A stretch of 8,218 nt of DNA from a bacterium (GTDB lineage: Bacteria; SZUA-79; Acidulodesulfobacterales; Acidulodesulfobacteraceae). Shown here in pieces: positions 1-5,718 of the stretch. Made by a program: the position numbers and the translations under genes. The stretch is from positions 1 through 8,218 of the forward strand of contig JAKAKF010000029.1 in NCBI GenBank assembly GCA_021813595.1, written 5' to 3'. The notes under the pieces were generated by a model. That model made no database searches, was not told where the DNA came from, and worked only from the letters and a program-made list of their open reading frames with translations. Within the stretch, counting starts at the first letter, position 1, and each line of letters starts with the position of its first letter.

Positions 1-173
1 AGAATCTTGCCGAATTATTGAAATATTCGTCCTCCGTATCAATTTATATCTGCTCCAAGAGTAAAGAACTTTTATCGTTGGACGAAAGCATGCTGATAAA
101 GCCTTTCCAGACAGCCGGCATGCTCACTCTACACAATTTAAAACAAAACTCCGACCATACCTATTTCTTTTAG
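1..173 (+). CDS. 3' end of an unrecognised protein (partial)
   Basis: An open frame enters from the left edge (first full codon at 3) and stops at TAG 171-173, giving 56 residues that end in HTYFF. The other two forward frames and the reverse frames I checked are broken by stops early on, and the codon choice resembles the downstream genes, so this is probably the C-terminus of a real gene. The fragment is mixed hydrophilic and hydrophobic, with a short Ser-rich stretch followed by IYIC. There is no membrane segment and no motif I can assign. It lies outside the cell-wall operon, separated from it by about 350 bases, and no clear intrinsic terminator follows its stop. I do not propose a function. 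A fortuitous open frame remains possible because so little is visible. Confidence 0.45.
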   Translation, partial: NLAELLKYSSSVSIYICSKSKELLSLDESMLIKPFQTAGMLTLHNLKQNSDHTYFF

Positions 174-266
174 TAGATTCTCTTTTGCCTGCAACAAATT
201 AATTTTATATTTACCTTAACTCACCGTTATAGATTATAAAAATTGATTTAACAAGTTATAGAGATA

Positions 267-293
267 CTGGATTCCCGCTTTCGCGGGAATGAC
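267..293 (+). repeat. dRS3-like palindromic repeat, left copy
   Basis: This 27-bp unit contains ATTCCC at 271-276, eight bases, then GGGAAT at 285-290. That is exactly the ATTCCC-N8-GGGAAT pattern of the neisserial dRS3 element. It folds as an 8-bp perfect stem (271-278 with 283-290) around a TTTC loop. Similar GGATTCCCGC...GCGGGAATGAC repeats occur in intergenic regions of many proteobacterial genomes. No T-run follows the stem on this strand, so it does not look like a classical terminator, though it could still protect or stop the upstream transcript. Confidence 0.75.
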
Positions 294-326
294 ACCTTTC
301 GGCTTAAAACCCCAATCCCTCGCATA

Positions 327-353
327 GTCATTCCAGCGAAAGCGTTAATCCAG
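327..353 (-). repeat. dRS3-like palindromic repeat, right inverted copy
   Basis: The reverse complement of this 27-bp segment matches the left copy at 24 of 27 positions. The three differences fall in the inner palindrome (CCC to AAC on one arm, G to T on the other), so its own small hairpin is degraded: only five of eight arm positions still pair around a GAAA loop. The conserved outer parts, CTGGATT and GGAATGAC in the repeat orientation, are intact. It is separated from the left copy by 33 bases. Confidence 0.7.
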
Positions 354-410
354 AAAAAGAAATTTTTAAGATAAGTTAAGGTATAGATTAAAAATATTTT
401 TTAAATTCGC

Positions 411-439
411 TTGACTTTTAATAAAATCGATAATATTAT
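411..439 (+). promoter_or_regulatory. Sigma-70-type promoter of the dcw operon (Pmra)
   Basis: A -35 box TTGACT (411-416, five of six to TTGACA) is followed by a 17-base spacer and a -10 box TATTAT (434-439, five of six to TATAAT). This predicts a transcription start near 445-447, leaving an untranslated leader of about 85 bases before mraZ. It is the best promoter match in the intergenic region, and its position directly before the MraZ-type boxes supports it. Confidence 0.7.
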
Positions 440-445
440 TTAAGT

Positions 446-482
446 GTGGTAAAAAGTGGTAAAAAGTGGTAAAAAGTGGTAA
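446..482 (+). promoter_or_regulatory. MraZ operator: four GTGGT boxes in a 10-bp tandem repeat
   Basis: The unit GTGGTAAAAA is repeated perfectly 3.7 times, placing GTGGT at 446-450, 456-460, 466-470 and 476-480. Known MraZ operators are short G-rich direct repeats at a 10-bp pitch in front of mraZ: TGGGN boxes separated by five bases in E. coli, and AAAGTG-type boxes in mollicutes. The pitch, box count and G-rich core fit that pattern. The boxes begin at the predicted transcription start, so bound MraZ would be expected to block the promoter. Binding itself is inferred. Confidence 0.8.
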
Positions 483-529
483 GCGTTTAATTATATTAAA
501 ATAATAAACTTAAATAATTTATTTATTTT

Positions 530-973
530 ATGCTAAGCGGAAGATACAACCATTCGATAGACGATAAAGGCAGAATAAAAATTCCTCAGAAAATAAAAGA
601 TTCTTTGGTATCCGTTTACGATAATACTTCCGTTGTTATTACGAATCTCGATAAGTGCCTTGTAGCGTATCCGCTTGAAGAGTGGCGCAAATTAGAAGAA
701 AAGGCACTTAGACTCCCTTCTATGCAAAAAGACGTTATAGAATTTTTAAGGTATTTTTTTTCCGGCGCAGAGGAAGTAGAACTTGATAAAATGGACAGAA
801 TACATATTCCACAATCGCTTAAAATAAGCGGAAATTTAAGCAAAGATGCAGTTCTTGTAGGAATAATAAACAGATTCGAAATTTGGGACAGAAATCTGTG
901 GGACGCAAACTTTGAAAGCGCAAAATCCAATTTCGAATCCATTGCGGCCACAATGTCGCAGATCGGTTTTTAG
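530..973 (+). CDS. mraZ: Transcriptional regulator MraZ
   Basis: MraZ is a DNA-binding protein of the SpoVT-AbrB (swapped-hairpin) class. It forms ring-like oligomers and controls the dcw operon by binding repeats upstream of its own gene. The 147 residues have the usual family length and two AbrB-like halves. The first carries the DxxxR signature as D11-R15 (DDKGRIKIP). The second carries it as D86-R90 (LDKMDRIHIP), with Asp89 where Gly is common. The end shows the familiar FEIWDR...W segment. The ATG at 530 gives the normal family N-terminus (MLSGRYNHSIDDKGR, compare MFMGEYQHTIDAKGR in Bacillus). No Shine-Dalgarno sequence precedes it; the leader is nearly pure AT. It is the first gene of the operon, 47 bases after the operator, and its stop is one base before the rsmH start. 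Confidence 0.95.
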   Translation: MLSGRYNHSIDDKGRIKIPQKIKDSLVSVYDNTSVVITNLDKCLVAYPLEEWRKLEEKALRLPSMQKDVIEFLRYFFSGAEEVELDKMDRIHIPQSLKISGNLSKDAVLVGIINRFEIWDRNLWDANFESAKSNFESIAATMSQIGF

Positions 974-974
974 T

Positions 975-1877
975 ATGTCTTCTCATATACCGGTGCTTTT
1001 GGGCGAAGCGATGGATATTTTAAATATTGAGCCGGGGAATGTTTACGTTGACGGAACTTTGGGCGGCGGCGGTTTTTCGGAAGAGATATTAAAAAGGTTA
1101 AATAAAGGCGGTTTTCTTATCGGTATAGACAGAGATGCCGAAACGGTAAAAAACGTCAGGGCTGAATTTGAAAGTAAATTTGATAATAAAAATTTCAAGC
1201 TGTTTCATTCAAATTTTAGTAAAATAGATGAAATAGTAAAAGCCGCAGGATTTACCGAAATCGACGGCGTCGTGCTTGATCTTGGAATAAGTTCTATTCA
1301 GCTTGAGGGCGGCAGGGGGTTCAGCTTTAATGAAGATGAAGGCGGCGGCGGAGGTTTAGATATGAGGATGGATAAGGAAACCGTTTTGACGGCATACGAT
1401 ATAGTAAATGGCTATTCCGAGAAGAACATAGCCGATATTATATATAAATTCGGAGATGAAAAATTTTCAAGGAGAATAGCAAAAAGGATAATAGAATATA
1501 GAAAAAATAAACCGGTGGAAACATCTTTGGAATTAGCTGACATCGTAAGAAAAGCCGTCTATAGAAGTTACGGAAAATTCAAGAAATTTAAAACGGACCC
1601 TGCGACGAAAACATTTATGGCGTTAAGAATTTTTGTAAATGCGGAATACGATTCATTGTCGGAATTTTTAGAAAAGCTTAAAAATGTTTTAAAAAAAGGC
1701 GGCAAGGCGGTTATAATTTCTTTTCACTCTGGAGAAGACAGGCTCGTTAAGCATTTTTTAAAAAATAATTTATATTTTAATCCGTTAAATAAAAAACCTA
1801 TAGTTCCTGGAGAAGAAGAAATAAAAAAAAATCCGAGATCGAGAAGTGCAAAATTGAGGGCCTTTTATCATGTCTAA
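975..1877 (+). CDS. rsmH: 16S rRNA (cytosine-1402-N4)-methyltransferase RsmH
   Basis: RsmH (MraW) is a cytosolic SAM-dependent enzyme that N4-methylates C1402 in the decoding centre of 16S rRNA. The 300 residues show the family blocks in order: HIPVLLGEA at the start, the SAM-binding loop DGTLGGGG (26-33), acidic GIDRD (50-54), DLGISS (102-107), FSF...LDMRMD (ending near 133), DPATKTFMALRIFVN, IISFHSGEDR, and the C-terminal NPRSRSAKLRAF. The frame stays open upstream to a TTG at 912 inside mraZ. ATG 975 is preferred because it gives the canonical N-terminus, starts one base after the mraZ stop, and avoids a 62-base overlap. No clear Shine-Dalgarno is present, so coupling to mraZ translation is likely. 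An unusual run of five glycines (123-127) precedes LDMRMD. The gene overlaps ftsL by 8 bases. Confidence 0.95.
   Translation: MSSHIPVLLGEAMDILNIEPGNVYVDGTLGGGGFSEEILKRLNKGGFLIGIDRDAETVKNVRAEFESKFDNKNFKLFHSNFSKIDEIVKAAGFTEIDGVVLDLGISSIQLEGGRGFSFNEDEGGGGGLDMRMDKETVLTAYDIVNGYSEKNIADIIYKFGDEKFSRRIAKRIIEYRKNKPVETSLELADIVRKAVYRSYGKFKKFKTDPATKTFMALRIFVNAEYDSLSEFLEKLKNVLKKGGKAVIISFHSGEDRLVKHFLKNNLYFNPLNKKPIVPGEEEIKKNPRSRSAKLRAFYHV
1856..1860 (+). promoter_or_regulatory. Ribosome binding site of ftsL
   Basis: GAGGG at 1856-1860, inside the end of rsmH, is followed by nine bases before the ATG at 1870. It is one of only two recognisable Shine-Dalgarno sequences in the window and supports the chosen ftsL start. 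Confidence 0.55.
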
Positions 1878-2136
1878 AATAAAGCCCTATTTTATAGTTC
1901 TCATTATTATATTGACTATTTTGGGTATTTTTTATGTATGGACGACGATGGAAAGCATAAAACTCGGCTACGATATTACCAAGCTTAACGATGTTAAATC
2001 TAAATTAGAACATAAACGCAAAGAGCTTTTAATTAAAAAAACAGCTTTAAGCTCTCCTTCAAGGATTTACGGAATTGCGGGGAAAATGGGTTTCATTTAT
2101 CCGGAAGAGGGCGAAATTATAATGGTCCATGATTAG
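1870..2136 (+). CDS. ftsL: Cell division protein FtsL
   Basis: FtsL is a small bitopic membrane protein of the divisome. In well-studied bacteria it works with FtsB and FtsQ to recruit and activate the FtsW-FtsI septal synthase. The 88 residues show a short basic cytoplasmic start (MSKIKP), one membrane segment at about 7-26, a charged helical stretch at about 30-62 suited to a coiled coil, and then the end block LSSPSRIYGIAGKMGFIYP followed by EEGEIIMV, which matches the C-terminal motif of proteobacterial FtsL. Sequence identity in this family is low, so the call rests on this pattern together with the position between rsmH and ftsI. It overlaps rsmH by 8 bases (ATGTCTAA) and ftsI by 8 bases (ATGATTAG). 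A GAGG sequence lies ten bases before the ATG. Confidence 0.88.
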   Translation: MSKIKPYFIVLIIILTILGIFYVWTTMESIKLGYDITKLNDVKSKLEHKRKELLIKKTALSSPSRIYGIAGKMGFIYPEEGEIIMVHD

Positions 2137-4150
2137 AGTATGGAAAACGACTTTAAAACTGAGAATGATATTCGGTTTTATATTAATCCTGATTTTTGGA
2201 GGATTATTAATAAGCAAGGCGTTCGACCTTCAAATGATAGAAGGCCGGAGATTGAGAATGCTTGCCCGCGAGCAGTTCAGAACAAATGTTTATTTTACGC
2301 CGGAGCGCGGCAATATTTATTCTTCTAACGGCAGCATACTTGCGGCAAGCGTTAACGTTCCGGGAATTGCCGTCGACCCTTTGATGGTCGGGCATAAACT
2401 CAAAAATGCCGAAAAATTATCTAAAGTAACTGGGATAAGCTACGCAAAAATAATTAAAATATTAAACCGCAGGATTCAATTTGCATGGATTAAAAGGAGG
2501 GTATCCGGACAGACGGCAAAAAACGTCGAGAAGCAGGGGATAGCCGGTGTCATTATAGTAAAACAGCCGGTAAGATATTACCCTAACGGAACGCTGTTGG
2601 CCCATGTTTTAGGATTTGTAGGAATCGACGATAACGGTTTGTCGGGGATAGAATATAAATACAATAAATTTTTAAAGGGAAATAAGCGTGCGCTAAAGGT
2701 TTTGCACGACGGTTTAGGTCAGTATATATTCGTGAGGGGATTCGGACTTAAAAAAGCAACGCACGGCGATAACATTTATTTAACTATTAATAAACAGCTT
2801 CAGTTTATAACTCAGTATTATTTAGATAAGGAGGCTAAGGCGGCTCATTCCAAAGGCGCCTTCGCAATACTTATGGATCCAAACACGGGAGCGATTCTTG
2901 CCATGGCGGATTATCCGTATTTTAATCCAAACCGTTACTGGAAATATTCCGCGGGATACTGGAGGAACAGAGCGGTTACCGACGATTTCGAACCAGGTTC
3001 CACTATGAAGCCGTTTGTCGTGGCCGCCGCTCTTTCTGAAGGAATTGTAAAACCGGATACTATAATTAACTGTTATCACGGAACATATTCGCTGGACGGT
3101 ATAACAGTGCACGACGTAGAAAACTGGTTCGGCAGATTTTCCGTCAACCAGATAGTCGAATATTCCAGCAATGTAGGCGAGTGCCAGATAGGCCTGAAAT
3201 TTAAAAAATCCCAGCTTTATAAATGGTTTAGCTTATGGGGATTCGGGCATACTCCCCACGCCGGGCTTCTGGGAGAGGCTAAAGGAATTATAAAGCCTTT
3301 AAGCGAATGGTCGGAAGTCGGTCCCTGCGAAATGGCGTTCGGACAGGGTATCAGCGTTACGGGACTGCAGGAAATGGCTGGGCTTTCGGCTATAGCGAAC
3401 GGCGGACGCATGATAAAGCCTTATATTATTAAAAAAATCGTAAATGCGTACGGAAAAGTTATTTATAAAGCAAAACCGAAATATTTAAAAAGAATAATAA
3501 CTTCCAAAGTAGATAAAGAAGTTAAATATATGATGCGCTTAGTCGTTAAAGACGGAACCGGCCAGTATTCTAATCTCATAGATTTTAAGGTTTCCGGAAA
3601 AACCGGAACAGGGCAGATTGCCGACCCGAAAACCGGTAAATATTATAAAAACAGATATACGGCATCTTTTATGGCTTTTGTTCCATACAGGCATCCTGAA
3701 TTAGCGATGCTTGTAGTTCAGCAGGAGCCCTCTAAAATAGGCTATTACGGCGGAGCCGTCAGCGCGCCCGTGGTGCGCAGCGTATTTAAAAACGCGTTAA
3801 ATATATTAAACGTATATCCCGGCGGAAACGCATATATAAAACAGTCTAAAACGGATGCAAACTTTAAAGCCGGCCTTGTAGCCGCAACAGGCGGCGCTGA
3901 CAATACTCCGGCAGCTGTTTCCGGAGTAATGCAGGATTTAAAAGGCGATACAATTTATAAAGCGTTAAAGGTTTTAAAGCAATACAGGCTTGATGTAAAA
4001 GTCAGCGGAAGCGGATATTTATATTATCAGAGCATAAAGCCTGGGACGGATGCCGGCAACGGAAAAGTCATAGTTTTAAAATTCAGGCCGGGTAAATATT
4101 ACTCTTCGGCAAATTTAAAAAGTACAAAAAAAGCAAAAAGTAAAAAGTAA
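2129..4150 (+). CDS. ftsI: Septal peptidoglycan transpeptidase FtsI (PBP3) with C-terminal PASTA domain
   Basis: FtsI is the class B penicillin-binding protein that cross-links septal peptidoglycan on the outer face of the inner membrane. The 673 residues comprise a basic cytoplasmic start, one membrane anchor (about 13-31), a PBP dimerisation region beginning with RGNIYSSNG (60-68), and a transpeptidase domain. The catalytic motifs are S291-T-M-K294 (nucleophile and base), S346-S-N348 and K491-T-G493. A linker rich in Ala and Gly leads to one PASTA domain (about 599-653: VMQDLKG...ALKVLKQYRLDVKVSGSG...SIKPGT). The end is a Lys-rich tail. A PASTA tail is familiar from SpoVD/Pbp2x-type proteins and some deltaproteobacterial FtsI, but E. 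coli FtsI lacks it. ATG 2129 overlaps the ftsL stop by 8 bases; ATG 2165 would remove the basic start and is less likely. Five bases separate it from murE. Confidence 0.93.
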   Translation: MIRVWKTTLKLRMIFGFILILIFGGLLISKAFDLQMIEGRRLRMLAREQFRTNVYFTPERGNIYSSNGSILAASVNVPGIAVDPLMVGHKLKNAEKLSKVTGISYAKIIKILNRRIQFAWIKRRVSGQTAKNVEKQGIAGVIIVKQPVRYYPNGTLLAHVLGFVGIDDNGLSGIEYKYNKFLKGNKRALKVLHDGLGQYIFVRGFGLKKATHGDNIYLTINKQLQFITQYYLDKEAKAAHSKGAFAILMDPNTGAILAMADYPYFNPNRYWKYSAGYWRNRAVTDDFEPGSTMKPFVVAAALSEGIVKPDTIINCYHGTYSLDGITVHDVENWFGRFSVNQIVEYSSNVGECQIGLKFKKSQLYKWFSLWGFGHTPHAGLLGEAKGIIKPLSEWSEVGPCEMAFGQGISVTGLQEMAGLSAIANGGRMIKPYIIKKIVNAYGKVIYKAKPKYLKRIITSKVDKEVKYMMRLVVKDGTGQYSNLIDFKVSGKTGTGQIADPKTGKYYKNRYTASFMAFVPYRHPELAMLVVQQEPSKIGYYGGAVSAPVVRSVFKNALNILNVYPGGNAYIKQSKTDANFKAGLVAATGGADNTPAAVSGVMQDLKGDTIYKALKVLKQYRLDVKVSGSGYLYYQSIKPGTDAGNGKVIVLKFRPGKYYSSANLKSTKKAKSKK

Positions 4151-4155
4151 AATTT

Positions 4156-5718
4156 ATGAATATTAGGGATATTATAAAAAACAGCGATTTAATAAAAGCC
4201 GTATTCGGGAGAACGGATATCGATATTGCCGGAATTTCAAACGATTCCCGCGGTATAAAAAGAGGTTACCTTTTCGCCGCAAGAAAAGGGGTTAACATCG
4301 ATTCCAATATTTATATAGACGAAGCGGTATCAAAAGGCGCTTCCGCTATATTAACGGATGATGCCGAAATAGCCGAAAGACTTAAAGACAAGGATGTTGT
4401 TATAATAACGGCGAAGAATGCTTTAAAAGCCTATGCCGTTATTTCCAAAAACTTTTTCGACAATCCGGCGGAAAAATTAAAAATCGCGGGCGTTACGGGA
4501 ACAAACGGTAAAACTACCACTACGTTTTTGATAAAATCAATTTTAACGGCGGCAGGAAGTAAAACAAGTTTAATAGGAACGATAGATTATGAAATCGGAG
4601 GCGGTTCCGCTCCGTCTAAGAATACTACGCCGGATGCGCTTGAACTTAACGGGATGTTTTCGGAAACCGTTAAATCCGGCGGATGCTGCTGCGTTATGGA
4701 GGTTTCTTCGCATAGCCTTGCGCAGGACAGGGTTTACGGGGTTCCTTTCGATGTTGCGGTTTTTACTAATTTGACCCGCGACCACCTCGATTACCACGAA
4801 AATATGGATAAGTATTATTCGGCTAAAAAAAAGCTTTTTTCGGAAATATTATTAGAAAGTTCCAAGATAAAGAAATTTGCGGTAATAAATAACGACGACC
4901 CTTACGGAAAAAGACTTATAAACGAGTTAAAAGAAGAATTTAAAGGCGAAGATACAATCGGTCTGCTCGCTTACGGATTAGGGGAAGACTGCGATATATC
5001 CGCTAGAAACATAAATTATTACAGGGACGGCTTAAAATTAGATATTATTTTTCCAGACGGTAATGCCGCAAGGGGAATCCGTTCGAATCTTATCGGCGGG
5101 TATAACGTTTACAATATACTTGCCGCAGTTTCCGCGGCTTATGCTCTCTCCGTAACCGAAGACTCTATAGTTTCGGGAATAGAATCGTTAGCCAATGTTC
5201 CGGGCAGGGTCGAAAAGATAAATATAGCAAATGCCGTGTCGCCTTTGATTTGTGTAGATTATGCGCATACCGACGATGCACTTAAAAGGGTGCTGTCAGC
5301 TTTAAGGAATATAAGCAGCGGCAGGCTTATAAGCGTTTTCGGATGCGGAGGCGACAGGGATAAAGGGAAAAGGCCGCTTATGGGTATGCATTCCACGGAT
5401 ATAGCCGATATAAGCATAATTACGTCCGATAATCCGAGAAGCGAAGACCCGTTCTCAATTATAAGGGAAATAGAAGCGGGCATAAAGAAAGGGCTGTTTG
5501 TGGATAAAGGAAAACTTAAAGACAAAGAGAACGGACATATTTATACTATCGAGGAAGACAGGGCAAATGCAATAAGGCTTGCACTTTCCATAGCATCCAA
5601 AGAAGACGTCGTTCTGGTCGCAGGGAAAGGGCATGAAGATTATATGATAGTCAAAGAAAAAAGGTTTCATTTCAGCGATAAAGAAGAAATATTAAAATAT
5701 TATGAAAATAGAATATAA
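4156..5718 (+). CDS. murE: UDP-MurNAc-L-Ala-D-Glu:meso-diaminopimelate ligase MurE
   Basis: MurE is the cytosolic ATP-dependent ligase that adds the third residue to the UDP-MurNAc peptide. The 520 residues have the three Mur-ligase domains. The N-terminal substrate domain carries SNDSR (28-32). The central ATPase domain carries the P-loop GVTGTNGKTTT (from 112, Lys119), TTPDALE, the HS of EVSSHS, and the lysine expected to be carbamylated (K224, same number as in E. coli). The C-terminal domain carries VDYAHT, GCGGDRD, D425-N-P-R428 and GKGHEDY. DNPR is the signature for meso-DAP rather than L-Lys, indicating a DAP-type wall. It is about 25 residues longer than the E. coli protein, partly from an insert near LFVDKGKLKDKENG. 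No Shine-Dalgarno sequence is seen before the ATG, only an A-rich tract. It overlaps murF by 17 bases. Confidence 0.96.
   Translation: MNIRDIIKNSDLIKAVFGRTDIDIAGISNDSRGIKRGYLFAARKGVNIDSNIYIDEAVSKGASAILTDDAEIAERLKDKDVVIITAKNALKAYAVISKNFFDNPAEKLKIAGVTGTNGKTTTTFLIKSILTAAGSKTSLIGTIDYEIGGGSAPSKNTTPDALELNGMFSETVKSGGCCCVMEVSSHSLAQDRVYGVPFDVAVFTNLTRDHLDYHENMDKYYSAKKKLFSEILLESSKIKKFAVINNDDPYGKRLINELKEEFKGEDTIGLLAYGLGEDCDISARNINYYRDGLKLDIIFPDGNAARGIRSNLIGGYNVYNILAAVSAAYALSVTEDSIVSGIESLANVPGRVEKINIANAVSPLICVDYAHTDDALKRVLSALRNISSGRLISVFGCGGDRDKGKRPLMGMHSTDIADISIITSDNPRSEDPFSIIREIEAGIKKGLFVDKGKLKDKENGHIYTIEEDRANAIRLALSIASKEDVVLVAGKGHEDYMIVKEKRFHFSDKEEILKYYENRI

Larger units (their letters stand above)
212..383. 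repeat. Possible composite element bounded by inverted and direct repeats
   Basis: TACCTTAACT at 212-221 is the perfect reverse complement of AGTTAAGGTA at 374-383, and these arms enclose both palindromic repeats. A 9-bp direct repeat, TATAGATTA, occurs at 228-236 and 382-390. Together with the inner 27-bp pair, this nested symmetry could mark a small non-autonomous mobile element or a decayed repeat island. The arms are short and AT-rich, so chance is a real alternative. The outer limits are tentative. Confidence 0.3.
174..529. other. Intergenic region upstream of the dcw operon
   Basis: This 356-base stretch has no convincing gene on either strand. The first part (174-266) is plain AT-rich DNA in which I see no terminator or promoter. 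The middle (267-353) holds two inverted copies of a palindromic repeat. Positions 411-482 hold the operon promoter and a four-box tandem repeat. The remaining leader (483-529) is almost pure A and T, with no visible structure and no Shine-Dalgarno sequence before the mraZ start. Confidence 0.8.

Noticed and set aside
88..123. Two GCATGC palindromes 30 bases apart
   Set aside because: Six-base palindromes inside a probable coding end are expected by chance and have no further symmetry.
271..290. The hairpin at 271-290 as an intrinsic terminator for the upstream gene
   Set aside because: The 8-bp stem is good, but GACACC rather than a T-run follows, and it lies almost 100 bases after the stop codon. 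It fits a dispersed repeat better.
446..482. The tandem GTGGTAAAAA array as a CRISPR array or replication iteron
   Set aside because: The 10-bp unit has no spacers and no rep gene nearby; its position before mraZ matches the known MraZ operator arrangement.
616..951. A 111-codon open frame on the minus strand inside mraZ
   Set aside because: It lies wholly antisense to a well-conserved gene and has no recognisable domain; such frames are common shadows of codon bias.
912..974. A longer RsmH starting at TTG 912
   Set aside because: The extra 21 residues match nothing in the family and overlap the conserved mraZ end; ATG 975 gives the canonical N-terminus.
1823..1831. An A9 run near the end of rsmH as a frameshift or phase-variation site
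   Set aside because: The frame is intact and the conserved NPRSRS block follows directly; A-runs are frequent in this AT-rich DNA.
2140..2328. A small plus-strand open frame overlapping the start of ftsI in another frame
   Set aside because: It overlaps the anchor and early domain of ftsI, has no family features and no ribosome binding site.
2822..3112. A 96-codon minus-strand open frame inside ftsI
   Set aside because: It is antisense to the transpeptidase domain, including the SxxK motif, with no domain of its own.
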